Positions 45,006 through 53,917 are shown, counted from the stretch's first letter. The stretch is 64,000 nt of DNA from SAR202 cluster bacterium (GCA_009392275.1 VFGV01000003.1:28759-92758), one strand, 5' to 3'. Made by a program: numbers and translations. The notes: a model not told the origin generated them from the letters alone.

Positions 45006-45770
45006 TTGACTAAAAAAATATTTATTACAGGTATATCCGGCACTATAGGTACAATCGTAAATAGCGCTTTATCCCCCTTATTCGAAATTGATGGAATTGA
45101 TGCCAATGGTCTTGGTAGCAAGTTACAAAACATGACAGACCTTACGTCATGCTACAAGTTTTTTGAAAATGCAGATGTGGTTATTGACCTTGCTGCAACT
45201 GCAGATCAATATGCAGGTTGGGACGAAATTTATCACAATAATTTCATAGCTACTCGAAATGCTTATGAGGCATCGAGAATGGCCGGCGTGAAGAAGTTTA
45301 TATTTGCTAGCTCAAACCACGCGGCTGGGAATTTCGAATTAGATGAGCCTTATAAAAGCATCGTAGAAGGAAACTATGGAGATATATCTCATGGGAATTT
45401 TGAACTTATTAATTCTGAGTGCCAAATAAGGCCAGATGGATATTATGGAATAAGCAAAGCCTTAGGTGAATCTATAGGACGCTACTATTCTGATGTGCAT
45501 GGTATGTCGGTATTTTGCTTAAGAATTGGTACCGTAAGAGCAGATGATAAACCTCAGAATATACGGCAATTAGCCACTTTTCTTTTCCAAAAAGATTTAG
45601 TCAGTCTAATCTTAAAGTGCATAGATGCTCCCACAGATTTAAAGTTTGGAATATATTATGGCGTTTCTAACAATAAATGGAGATTTTGGGATATCGAAAA
45701 TTCATCTAAAGAATTAGGATATAGTCCGCAATGTGATGCTGAAATATTTAGAAATAAATTAAGTGAGTAA
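45006..45770 (+). CDS. NAD-dependent epimerase/dehydratase, uronate dehydrogenase-like
   Basis: Extended SDR of 254 residues: Rossmann motif FITGISGTIG (5-14), DVVIDLAATAD, the SSNHAAG motif found in uronate dehydrogenases and related enzymes, and YYGISK (YxxxK). Such enzymes oxidise uronic acids at C1 or epimerise sugars; the SSNHAAG pattern favours a uronate dehydrogenase. Start is TTG 45006 (no ATG nearby, weak site), 42 nt after the flavoprotein gene; the ADH gene follows by 5 nt. Confidence 0.85.
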   Translation: MTKKIFITGISGTIGTIVNSALSPLFEIDGIDANGLGSKLQNMTDLTSCYKFFENADVVIDLAATADQYAGWDEIYHNNFIATRNAYEASRMAGVKKFIFASSNHAAGNFELDEPYKSIVEGNYGDISHGNFELINSECQIRPDGYYGISKALGESIGRYYSDVHGMSVFCLRIGTVRADDKPQNIRQLATFLFQKDLVSLILKCIDAPTDLKFGIYYGVSNNKWRFWDIENSSKELGYSPQCDAEIFRNKLSE

Positions 45771-45775
45771 ATTAT

Positions 45776-46867
45776 ATGAAAGCTGCTGTTTTAAGAGAAA
45801 TAAATCAACCTTTAGTAATAGAAGATATTTCTATAGACTCCCCTATGTCAAACGAGGTATTAGTGAAAACCAAGGCATCCGGGGTATGTCGGAGTGACCT
45901 GCATTACATTCAAGGCAATCAAGCTCATGAATTACCCGTCATTCTAGGTCATGAAGTAGCAGGTGTTGTAGAAAAAGTTGGATCAAACGTAACTTATCTT
46001 GCACCCGGTGACACTGTTGTCGGTTGCATATCAATATTCTGCGGACGCTGTGACAGATGCCTTGAAGGAAATCCTGCTTTGTGCCTCAGAGATCCGATGT
46101 GGGGTCTTTTTAGGTCCGAAGTTGATAAGCCAAAATTATATAAAGATAAAGAAAAGATAAACCAATTTTTACGACTATCTTCATTTGCCGAGATGATGCT
46201 AATTCATGAAAATGCTTTAGTTAAAGTAGATCCTGAAGTACCTTTTGAACAGCTGGCTTTAATAGGTTGTGGAGTTACGACAGGCCTCGGAGCAGTTCTA
46301 AAAACCGCTCGAATTGAAGCTGGCTCAACAGTAGCAGTTATAGGTTGTGGAGGAGTGGGATTAAGCGCTATTCAAGGAGCAAGAATCGCCGGTGCATTAC
46401 GGATAATTGCAATAGATACAGTCGGAAGTAAACTTGAAATGGCAATCGCACATGGCGCTACGGATACCATCAGTGCTACATCGAGTGACTTAGTTCAAAA
46501 CGTGATAGAGATGACACAGGGTGGAGTTGATTATTCATTTGATGCATTAGGTATTAAACAAACGGCTGAACAAGCTTACGACATAGTTCGTCCCGGAGGA
46601 ACTGCCACCATTGTTGGGTTAATAGCTGAAGGGGTAAAAATTGAGCTTGATGGATTAGGATTCATGGATGAAAAACGAGTCCAAGGTTCATGCATGGGGT
46701 CAAATCAATTTAGAACTGATATGCCAAAATATATTGAATTATATAAACAAGGTAGATTGAAGATAGACAGTCTGGTATCACAAAAACTCAACATTCATGA
46801 AATAAATACAGCATTTGACGACATGAAAACTGGCGAGTTGGCTAGAAGTGTTATTGTTTTCGATTGA
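45776..46867 (+). CDS. Zinc-dependent alcohol dehydrogenase (second paralogue)
   Basis: 363-residue MDR zinc alcohol dehydrogenase. Catalytic ligands are Cys in GVCRSD and His in ILGHEVAGVVEKVG; structural zinc tetrad is CGRCDRCLEGNPALC; the cofactor motif is GCGGVGLSA with Asp in AIDTVGSKLE for NAD. It is the last gene of the operon that starts at 42550. It differs from the minus-strand paralogue at 39965 by missing the second loop after the tetrad and by the second-half sequence. Substrate unknown; sits beside sugar-type enzymes. Confidence 0.91.
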   Translation: MKAAVLREINQPLVIEDISIDSPMSNEVLVKTKASGVCRSDLHYIQGNQAHELPVILGHEVAGVVEKVGSNVTYLAPGDTVVGCISIFCGRCDRCLEGNPALCLRDPMWGLFRSEVDKPKLYKDKEKINQFLRLSSFAEMMLIHENALVKVDPEVPFEQLALIGCGVTTGLGAVLKTARIEAGSTVAVIGCGGVGLSAIQGARIAGALRIIAIDTVGSKLEMAIAHGATDTISATSSDLVQNVIEMTQGGVDYSFDALGIKQTAEQAYDIVRPGGTATIVGLIAEGVKIELDGLGFMDEKRVQGSCMGSNQFRTDMPKYIELYKQGRLKIDSLVSQKLNIHEINTAFDDMKTGELARSVIVFD

Positions 46868-46915
46868 GCAATTAATCTTCTAATTTTAGATAGTTTAAAT
46901 CAGCTTTATATTTGC

Positions 46916-46921
46916 TATACT
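46916..46921 (+). promoter_or_regulatory. Extended -10 10 nt before the DRTGG-protein start
   Basis: TGC-TATACT (hexamer 46916-46921) lies 10 nt before ATG 46932, with no ribosome site, so transcription would begin about 4-5 nt before the start codon. A -35 is poor, which is allowed with an extended -10. Confidence 0.45.
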
Positions 46922-46931
46922 TTCAACTTAT

Positions 46932-47963
46932 ATGAATATATTACTAGTAGTATCACCCATGCAAGGTGATGGTAAAACAGCCATCTCATTAACATTAGCC
47001 CATCACATAGCTAATACGGGAAAAAAAGTTACAGTCCTTAAACCTTTTACAAGTAAAGATGAAATGAAGAACGAAGTAGATCATGCAGCGTTCTCTAACC
47101 TTGTAGCATCTAAGCCTTTAGAATGGCCTGTTCAATTACCTGAGGCAGGGCTTATAGATGCAAAAGGTAAACCTAATAAAGACTTGAAAGATGTTAAAAG
47201 AGAGCTGACAACGATCTCTCAAGCCTATGACCTTGTGATACTAGAATTGTCCTCACAAGTAACTCCAGAAGAACAGTTAAAAGTGGTGGATTTCCTCGAG
47301 GCAAAAGTCCTAGCAGTTATCAGACACAAACATGCCCTTAAGGCTAAAACAATCAAACCATATTTGGTTTCATTTGGACAAAGTCTTTCCGGTGTTCTAA
47401 TAAATGGACGCACAAAATATACTTCTCATGAGGTACAGACTTTGTTCATACCAGAACTTGAAGATTTAGATATTAAGGTTTTTGGAACTATTCCCGAAGA
47501 CAGAAAGCTTTTGGCATCAACAGTCGATCAAGTTATGGATCATTTAAATGGAGAGTACGCGTTAAAAATTGAGGATCGTTCAACTGAGTTGATAGAAAAC
47601 TTTTTAGTTGGCGGATGGACTATGGACGAAGGTGCACTGTATTTTGGAACTAAAGATAACAAAGTCGTGATAACTAGAGGAGACAGGCCTGACCTGCAAA
47701 TGTCGGCCCTTAGCACTCAAACATCTTGCCTAATCATGACAAAAGGAATAAATCCTATCGAGTATGTTAAGTATGAAGCCCAAGAAGAAGGCGTATCAAT
47801 CATTGTTGTCGATAAAGACACAATAAATACAATGGAATCTTTAAATTCATTAATTGATAATTCTAAATTTGATCATATGTCCAAACTTGAAAGGCTAGAT
47901 GAACTTATCAAATCTGAAGTTGACTCTGCTTTATTGTTGAATGAAATTGGCATAGAAGTTTAA
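46932..47963 (+). CDS. AAA_26/DRTGG-domain protein (Pta N-terminal domain-like)
   Basis: 343 residues. The N-terminus is a P-loop NTPase of the dethiobiotin synthetase-like AAA_26 kind (GDGKT at 12-16; ITSKD-type switch is KPFTSKDEM), and the C-terminal half (about 225-335) is a DRTGG domain (LIENFLVGGWTMDEGALYF then KVVITRGDRPDLQ). This pair usually precedes the phosphotransacetylase catalytic domain, which is absent, so it is a stand-alone regulator-like protein. It converges with the Memo gene, sharing a TTAA of 4 bp with it at the stops. No ribosome site: see the -10 entry. Function unknown. Confidence 0.8.
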   Translation: MNILLVVSPMQGDGKTAISLTLAHHIANTGKKVTVLKPFTSKDEMKNEVDHAAFSNLVASKPLEWPVQLPEAGLIDAKGKPNKDLKDVKRELTTISQAYDLVILELSSQVTPEEQLKVVDFLEAKVLAVIRHKHALKAKTIKPYLVSFGQSLSGVLINGRTKYTSHEVQTLFIPELEDLDIKVFGTIPEDRKLLASTVDQVMDHLNGEYALKIEDRSTELIENFLVGGWTMDEGALYFGTKDNKVVITRGDRPDLQMSALSTQTSCLIMTKGINPIEYVKYEAQEEGVSIIVVDKDTINTMESLNSLIDNSKFDHMSKLERLDELIKSEVDSALLLNEIGIEV

Positions 47964-49204
47964 ACATAAAGTAAAGCTCCTGTAATAGAAACTAAAGATC
48001 CTCCATTAACATCTGCAGGACACTGATCATATCCCATTGCAAAACCTTTAGCAGGTTTATTATAAGCACACTCTATTGTCTTCAACATCATATAGATAGG
48101 TGATAGTCCACAAATCCGCCTTTTATCTAACTCAAGCCTGGAAATACTCAAAAAAAGATCTCCATCCCCATCACAAATCGCGGCAATACTTTCATCGTCA
48201 TGAAGTTGTAAAGTATGTCTGGAAGCCGGTATAACTTCAGTGCTATCACCAAAAACAGGTCCAACATGAGCTAAGTCACCTGCCGCTACTATTAATGTAC
48301 GGCGCTGGCGAATAGATTCTGCCAATATATTTATCGTTTCCCCTATTATTGGGTTATTATCAGGTTGCTCATCATTTTCGATATATTTATAAAATGAACC
48401 GCATAAAATTGGTATCGTTGAAAAAGATGAACTCGCCATAAATGCATGCATCCAAACACTAGCCAATTCTATTGAGTGTTCACTCCGATGGTGCAATTCC
48501 TCTACGAGAATAGTTTCTGCATCCAATTTGTCTATAAGTTTTTCCACGACACCTATATCAGTGTTTAAAATCCCAAATGGAGTAGCATAATTCTGTAAGG
48601 TAGGAGTTATAGTAGATGAGCCTCCATAGTGATCAGTACCAAAAATAATTACAGACTCAATATCTTGCAAACTTGGAGCAGCAGCCTGCCAAGTCGAAGC
48701 GTAAGTGCCCCCACCTCTTGCAAAATCAATATGAGGGCTCAACAAGCCAACTAATGATCCTGTATCCGTAGATGGACTAGTAATGACATTTTGCTCACAA
48801 AAACCAGATATCATTTCAATAGTTTTAGATTTATCTTCTGGATAAACGGTGCCTGAGTGCATCATTAAACGATTGGGAGTCTTTCTATATTGTTCGGTAG
48901 TTTTAACTACAATATCTTTAAGGTTGGAATTTTCTAAAAGAAATGCTCGGTCAAGTTGATCCAGTAAGTCTTGTATCTTTTGGTTTGAAAATTCCAAACC
49001 AACAGTCGTTTGAATCGCTTCACGTAATTCATTTACATTTTTAGTGCCATCCAGCATTCTTAGTAATGGAACTATGGGTGCTGGAATTAATATGCTTTTA
49101 TCAGACAGCATAAGCGGATCTTGTAGATATAAAAAATCCTTACCTTGGTGCTCTACCCATTTTGGATCTAGAGAACTTCTTAATTTAAAGTTGTTGTCAG
49201 ACAT
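47960..49204 (-). CDS. Memo-family protein (AmmeMemoRadiSam system protein B)
   Basis: 414 residues. Residues about 145-414 are the Memo domain, an aromatic-dioxygenase-like fold with SPHIDFARGG, IIFGTDHYGG, HHRSEHSIEL, AAGDLAHVG and DVNGGSLVSI. The first 110 residues form a helical/winged part resembling PqqD-like domains (LRMLDGTKNVNELREAI, LLDQLDRAFLLE), an architecture I recall from other Memo proteins. The partners AMMECR1 and the radical-SAM protein are not adjacent. TATATT lies 7 nt before ATG 49204, where a GAGG is also 12 nt upstream. Function unknown. Confidence 0.85.
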   Translation of the reverse strand: MSDNNFKLRSSLDPKWVEHQGKDFLYLQDPLMLSDKSILIPAPIVPLLRMLDGTKNVNELREAIQTTVGLEFSNQKIQDLLDQLDRAFLLENSNLKDIVVKTTEQYRKTPNRLMMHSGTVYPEDKSKTIEMISGFCEQNVITSPSTDTGSLVGLLSPHIDFARGGGTYASTWQAAAPSLQDIESVIIFGTDHYGGSSTITPTLQNYATPFGILNTDIGVVEKLIDKLDAETILVEELHHRSEHSIELASVWMHAFMASSSFSTIPILCGSFYKYIENDEQPDNNPIIGETINILAESIRQRRTLIVAAGDLAHVGPVFGDSTEVIPASRHTLQLHDDESIAAICDGDGDLFLSISRLELDKRRICGLSPIYMMLKTIECAYNKPAKGFAMGYDQCPADVNGGSLVSITGALLYV

Positions 49205-49211
49205 CGTATTT

Positions 49212-49217
49212 AATATA
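49212..49217 (-). promoter_or_regulatory. -10 TATATT 7 nt before the Memo-gene start
   Basis: Minus-strand TATATT 7 nt before ATG 49204. A GAGG just upstream of it could instead be a distant ribosome site, so leaderless use is uncertain. Confidence 0.3.
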
Positions 49218-49259
49218 CCTCATTACCTAGCCTTTCATGGTAACCTAGATGTCACTGGT

Positions 49260-49754
49260 ATGCGAAATATTTCACACTCATCGGTCACCTTTTTGATCCT
49301 AGCAATATTTATTGCTGCTCTAACAGTTTCATGTTATAACGCAGTGGATTCCTCATATTCAGAAAAAAAAGCCCATGAATTAAATGAAACTGTAATGTGT
49401 CCCGTATGCCCCGGCGAATCTATAGATCAATCTCAAAACCCACTAGCGATACAGATGCGCGAGATAATCAAAAATAAATTAGACCAAGGATGGACTGATC
49501 AGGAAATAAAGGATTACTTTGTTGAGAAGTATGGGCCAAGTGTACTACTCGCACCGCCAAGTTCTGGAGTCAGCTTGATTATTTGGATTGTACCTCCAAT
49601 AATTGTTGTTTTAGCTATTTTAATTCTAATCGTAGTTATTAAATCAATGACGAAAAGTAAAATTGTAGATGACCGTTTAATGAGAGCTAAACCGTCCCAG
49701 AAAAAAGTATCTGAATATTCAAAAAGATTAGATAAAATGATTGATGAATCATAA
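49260..49754 (+). CDS. ccmH: Cytochrome c maturation protein CcmH
   Basis: Thiol oxidoreductase subunit of the haem lyase module. 165 residues from ATG 49260: an N-terminal membrane segment (about 9-24), the heme-lyase signature MCPVCPGESIDQSQNPLA with Cys47 and Cys50, the helix WTDQEIKDYFVEKYGPSVLL and a second membrane helix (about 102-125). The frame is open upstream into the antisense of the Memo gene, which I reject. CcmF follows after 24 nt. Family call is secure; ATG 49260 has only a weak site. Confidence 0.93.
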   Translation: MRNISHSSVTFLILAIFIAALTVSCYNAVDSSYSEKKAHELNETVMCPVCPGESIDQSQNPLAIQMREIIKNKLDQGWTDQEIKDYFVEKYGPSVLLAPPSSGVSLIIWIVPPIIVVLAILILIVVIKSMTKSKIVDDRLMRAKPSQKKVSEYSKRLDKMIDES

Positions 49755-49778
49755 ATTTTTCATAATAGAACTAGAACA

Positions 49779-51764
49779 ATGTTTGTAGAATCAGGATACA
49801 TAGCTATAGGCGTTTCATTTGCTTTATCTATTTATATTTCATTAGCTGCTTTGACCGGTGGAATTAAAAAGATCCCTGAGCTTATTGTAAGTGCCAGGTG
49901 GGGTCTGTATACACTACCGATTTTATTATTTGTTGCAGTTGCTGCATTAGTTAATGCATTTGTTACAAATGATTTTTCAGTGCGGTATGTCGCTGAAAAT
50001 TCAAATCTTGCTATGCCTCAACAGTATACTTGGGTCGCTTTATACGCTGGAAATGCAGGATCTCTATTATTTATAGCTATAGTATTCTCCCTATTAGCGG
50101 TAATAGGAATATTATCAATTAGAAAATCTTTGCCACACTCTACTCCATATGCTCTGACACTAATGGCATTAGTTCTTACTTTTTTCTTGGGGATAATTTG
50201 TTTTATGGCTAATCCACTCGAGCGCTTACCTATTACTCCAGCAGATGGGCAAGGTATTAATCCTTTGCTTGTGCATTTTGGCATGTTCATACATCCGCCT
50301 GTTCAAATGACTGGCCTAGTTTCTGTAACTATTCCATTCAGTATCGCTATAGGCGCAATGTTAGCGAAAAGAGGAGGTAGAGATGAGTGGGTTGATATAG
50401 GCAGAATATGGGGAATGATATCTTGGTTAATATTAACTATGGGTCTTCTTTTAGGTTCGTGGTGGGCCTACACCATTCTTGGTTGGGGCGGATATTGGGC
50501 TTGGGACCCAGTAGAAAATTCTGCTTTAATGCCATGGCTTGCTATGACAGCATTTATACACTCCATTATGGTTCAGAAAAGGCGTGGAATGTTTCGAATG
50601 TGGAACATGGTAATCATTATTGTCGCATTTACTCTTTCTCTAATGGGTATGTTCATCAACCGAGGAGGGCCAGTTCCCTCTGTACACTCATTCGCTCAAT
50701 CGACAATGGGCTGGCTATTCTTGATGTTCATGGGGGTTGCATTGTTTGGTTCATTAATTGCATTTCTTTGGCGTATGGATAATTTAGTTAGCAGAGAAAA
50801 GCTCGAGTCATTATTTTCTCGTGAAAGCATGTTTTTGTTTCAAAACGTTTTGTTTCTCGTTGCAGCTTTTATAACTTTATGGGGATCGGTTTTCCCAGTC
50901 CTTGCAGATGTAATAAACGATACAACGGTCACCGTGGGTGAACCCTTCTATAATGTAGTCGTTGGCCCGGTATTATTAGTCATATTAGCAGTTATGGGAA
51001 TAGGCCCATTCTTTCCTTGGCGAAGGTCAACAAGAAGCAATATATATAGGGCAATCAGGGTGCCTTTAGTAGCAGGATTATTAACTGCGATAATAATCAC
51101 CGCAGTAGGAATCAGGCAACCTGTCGCTATTTTGGCATTTGCAGTTTGTGGAGTAGCAGCAGCAGGTATTTTCAATGAATGGGTCAGAGGCACTAGGTCT
51201 CGAATGCGTAAAAAAGAACCCATATGGATAGCATTTGCAAAACTCATAGCAGGAAACAGACCAAGGTACGGAGGATATATAGTTCACCTGGGAATATTAA
51301 TGTTAGCTATTGGTGCGATTGCATCTTCATTTTATTCGATTCAACGTGACATTATGATGAAACCTGGTGAAACTTATCAGGTACAAGATTATCGTATCTC
51401 ATACATAGATTCATCAGAAAAAAAATACTCAGATAGAGATGAATTTATAGGAGAATTCAAGGTAACAAAGGGCGATAAAGACCTCGGCATGATGTATCCA
51501 AAACAATCCTTTTATAGAGAATTCAGAATAAATGCCACCCATGCTGCAATTAAGTCAAATCCGATTGAAGATTTTTATATCATACCTTCTCAACTATCCG
51601 ACGATGGTGGAGCAATATTTAGAATACTTTTAAACCCGCTTGTTTGGTGGATGTGGGCAGCTGGACCTGTAATGGCAATTGGGACAATATTTGCTCTTTC
51701 ACCTCAAAAACGACTTTCAACCAACCTGGTTTCAAAACCAGAGCAAAAGACTATTTCGAGTTAA
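49779..51764 (+). CDS. ccmF: Cytochrome c haem lyase subunit CcmF
   Basis: Large membrane protein of 661 residues that transfers haem to apocytochrome c with CcmH. About 14 hydrophobic helices are seen, with the WWD domain WGGYWAWDPVENSALMPW (around 237-254), HFGMFIHPPVQM and HSFAQSTMGW histidine loops. It is preceded by ccmH (24 nt) and followed by ccmI-like and an exported protein gene, in the usual order of CcmF-H blocks. CcmA-E are not in the window, so they must be elsewhere. Confidence 0.95.
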   Translation: MFVESGYIAIGVSFALSIYISLAALTGGIKKIPELIVSARWGLYTLPILLFVAVAALVNAFVTNDFSVRYVAENSNLAMPQQYTWVALYAGNAGSLLFIAIVFSLLAVIGILSIRKSLPHSTPYALTLMALVLTFFLGIICFMANPLERLPITPADGQGINPLLVHFGMFIHPPVQMTGLVSVTIPFSIAIGAMLAKRGGRDEWVDIGRIWGMISWLILTMGLLLGSWWAYTILGWGGYWAWDPVENSALMPWLAMTAFIHSIMVQKRRGMFRMWNMVIIIVAFTLSLMGMFINRGGPVPSVHSFAQSTMGWLFLMFMGVALFGSLIAFLWRMDNLVSREKLESLFSRESMFLFQNVLFLVAAFITLWGSVFPVLADVINDTTVTVGEPFYNVVVGPVLLVILAVMGIGPFFPWRRSTRSNIYRAIRVPLVAGLLTAIIITAVGIRQPVAILAFAVCGVAAAGIFNEWVRGTRSRMRKKEPIWIAFAKLIAGNRPRYGGYIVHLGILMLAIGAIASSFYSIQRDIMMKPGETYQVQDYRISYIDSSEKKYSDRDEFIGEFKVTKGDKDLGMMYPKQSFYREFRINATHAAIKSNPIEDFYIIPSQLSDDGGAIFRILLNPLVWWMWAAGPVMAIGTIFALSPQKRLSTNLVSKPEQKTISS

Positions 51765-51771
51765 CAATATA

Positions 51772-52140
51772 ATGTTAGTTTTAATAGCCATAATACTTAC
51801 CCTAATACCAGCTTTGATAATCTTGTACCCTCTTTTAAAAAGAGTTGGCTCCAATGAGTTATTAAAAGATGAATCAAGTTTGACATCCGAACTTAATCGA
51901 AGGTGGGATGGAGTTGTAGCCGGATTGAGAACTGCTGAGCTTGAATTCTCGATAGGCAATCTATCTGACGATGATTACAAATGGATCAAAAATACCTATG
52001 CTAAAGAAACCGCTCAAATCATGGAGGCTATGGAACTCCAAGAGGAAGAGGAAACCGAGTTGATGGAATCACTCGAACGAGAAATTGAAAGAGCAAAACT
52101 AGAGTTAGCAAACGAGAAAGAGAGTGAAGATAAAAGCTAA
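51772..52140 (+). CDS. CcmI-like small membrane-anchored protein
   Basis: 122 residues: one N-terminal membrane helix (about 2-21, LVLIAIILTLIPALIILYPL) and a soluble, strongly helical, Glu-rich C-terminus (about 85-122, probable coiled coil). Its order after ccmF and its layout match the N-terminal part of CcmI-type apocytochrome chaperones, but it has no TPR repeats. Seven nt separate it from the ccmF stop, and its stop overlaps the next gene by 17 bp. Name it by position and shape only; specific function unproven. Confidence 0.7.
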   Translation: MLVLIAIILTLIPALIILYPLLKRVGSNELLKDESSLTSELNRRWDGVVAGLRTAELEFSIGNLSDDDYKWIKNTYAKETAQIMEAMELQEEEETELMESLEREIERAKLELANEKESEDKS

Positions 52141-53284
52141 ACGAGTATTATTTGATGCATTTTGGCTGGCATTTGGGATAATTCTTTTATTTCACGGTGC
52201 AACAGCTTTTGCCGCAGATCCAATAACTGTCAGCGGCAAGGTAACTAACATGTCCCAGAATGGTGATCCCTTGGAGGGATTATCGGTTGTTTTACACGAA
52301 AATTCAGTCGATATTTTTGATGAAACTGAATATACACTATCAGAAAATAATGAGTTTATATTCGAGAATATTATTTATGATCCAAACAAGCAGTACGGTG
52401 TTTCGATAATATTCAAAGGAGCTTTATATGGGTTGAATCTAGACCTCTCACTCGGATCAATTGTTAACTTAGAAATTAAAGTTTTTGAGCCCATAAGAAG
52501 CGATGAACTACTCAAAGCATCCTTAGTCTCAATTCTCATTAACGGTGTTAACAGTGAAACAAAATCTATTTCTGTTCTAGAGATTATTAAACTTGTAAAT
52601 GATTCAGATCTAACCTATGTGCCAGGTCCAGCACCGATGCAACTTTTGCGATTCAGCCTGCCAGAAGGCGCATATAATTTAATGATAGATTCATCTTTGG
52701 TAACCGCAGAAATTTTCCAAGTAGATAAAGGGTTTGGCTTGTCAGCTTCTTTGCCTCCAGGTGAGCATGACATTTTCTTTTCTTATGAAATACCTTACGA
52801 TTCCACCACATATCAAATATCCAAAAACCTTCGTTATGGAGCAGAGCTCTTAAGAGTAGTTTCCGCGGTAGATTTAGTAGGTCTTGGCGATACTTCTCAT
52901 GGTGTTTTCGAAGAAACATTGATAGGAGAACGAAACTATAACGTCCTAGAGGTAGCAAATATTACAAAAGGAGAATCTTTATTAGTAAATCTCGAAAACC
53001 TTCCTTTGCCTTCCACGTCACAAAGGTTTTCTACAGCTTTTAAGTCAATAAGATGGGAATTAGCAGTACCCGTAGCTTTAGGAATTATAGTTATTTTCTG
53101 TGTAGGCACTATAATTTGGCTAAACAACAAAAGTCGGGGCAAAGATGAAACCCACATTAATAATAAAAACAAACCTGAACTATCGCTTTTGAATGACCTT
53201 GAAAGAATGTATGTAAATGGAAAGATTACCGAAGAAAATTATAGACATAAAAAAGATATCATAAGTAAAATGATCGAGGATTAA
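52124..53284 (+). CDS. Exported/membrane-anchored beta-rich protein in the cytochrome c cluster
   Basis: 386 residues of unknown family. A signal peptide (about 1-30, ending TAFAAD) leads into a carboxypeptidase regulatory-like Ig domain (ITVSGKVTNMSQNG, EFIFENIIYD), a second beta-rich region, and near the end a membrane helix (about 312-333, VPVALGIIVIFCVGTIIWL) and a cytoplasmic short helical motif (LLNDLERMYVNGKITEENYRHKK, SHOCT-like). The start is GTG 52124 with GAGAAAGAGA upstream, overlapping the previous gene by 17 bp. The position suggests a role in cytochrome c maturation or haem delivery; no known motif supports it. Confidence 0.75.
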   Translation: MKIKAKRVLFDAFWLAFGIILLFHGATAFAADPITVSGKVTNMSQNGDPLEGLSVVLHENSVDIFDETEYTLSENNEFIFENIIYDPNKQYGVSIIFKGALYGLNLDLSLGSIVNLEIKVFEPIRSDELLKASLVSILINGVNSETKSISVLEIIKLVNDSDLTYVPGPAPMQLLRFSLPEGAYNLMIDSSLVTAEIFQVDKGFGLSASLPPGEHDIFFSYEIPYDSTTYQISKNLRYGAELLRVVSAVDLVGLGDTSHGVFEETLIGERNYNVLEVANITKGESLLVNLENLPLPSTSQRFSTAFKSIRWELAVPVALGIIVIFCVGTIIWLNNKSRGKDETHINNKNKPELSLLNDLERMYVNGKITEENYRHKKDIISKMIED

Positions 53285-53293
53285 AGTTCCAAA

Positions 53294-53869
53294 TTAAATC
53301 ACTGCATCATCAATCGTTATTGAAGAAGTGTACTCATTCTTCAGAATCCCCATAACCACGGAGTCAAATCTAGCTCCATCATGAGGTCGACTCTGCCTCA
53401 AAGTACCTTCATGTATGAATCCAAATTGCCTGAAAAGGCTAATTGCATTTTTATTATATTCAGGAACATCAACCCAAATTCTGAACAAGTTATATTCACG
53501 AAATCCCAACTCAATCATTTTACTAGTTGCAGCGCTTCCAAAACCTTTGTGCCATAAGTCTTTCCGACCAACCAGAACTGACAACTGCCCGTCACCAAGA
53601 GCTTCCTCGATAGCTAAATGAACTTCTCCAACATGCTCTCCAGAAGCATAGATTGACAGTATTTTATGATCTGAATCTTCGAAAACCTCTTTCCATTTCT
53701 TGTCAGAAAAAGATGCTGCCTCAGATGGATTATATGCGAGATGAGCAGAGTCGCCATATGAGTATCGCCCAAACCAAGCTTCGGCAATCTCATCATCTTT
53801 CAACCACTTTTCTATCCTAATTACATCTTCCTTGGAAACGATTCTTAATTCAATAGATTTTACAGACAT
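53294..53869 (-). CDS. GNAT-family N-acetyltransferase (RimJ/RimL type)
   Basis: Acetyl-CoA-dependent acyltransferase of 191 residues: IVSKEDVIRIEKWL, EVHLAIEE, the acetyl-CoA loop LVGRKDLWHKGFGSAATSKMIE and the last strand/helix with NLFRIWVDVPEYNKNAISLFRQFGF. The layout is that of the RimJ/RimL group that acetylates small molecules or protein N-termini. An AAGGA site precedes ATG 53869. It stands before the class V aminotransferase (48 nt apart on the same strand). Substrate unknown. Confidence 0.88.
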   Translation of the reverse strand: MSVKSIELRIVSKEDVIRIEKWLKDDEIAEAWFGRYSYGDSAHLAYNPSEAASFSDKKWKEVFEDSDHKILSIYASGEHVGEVHLAIEEALGDGQLSVLVGRKDLWHKGFGSAATSKMIELGFREYNLFRIWVDVPEYNKNAISLFRQFGFIHEGTLRQSRPHDGARFDSVVMGILKNEYTSSITIDDAVI

Positions 53870-53917
53870 GACTATCCTTCCATTAATATAAAGTCAATGC
53901 AGTATTATTACTTTGGT

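Noticed and set aside
49044..49259. Upstream extension of ccmH
   Set aside because: It lies antisense in the Memo gene and has no CcmH-like residues; the membrane anchor begins after ATG 49260.
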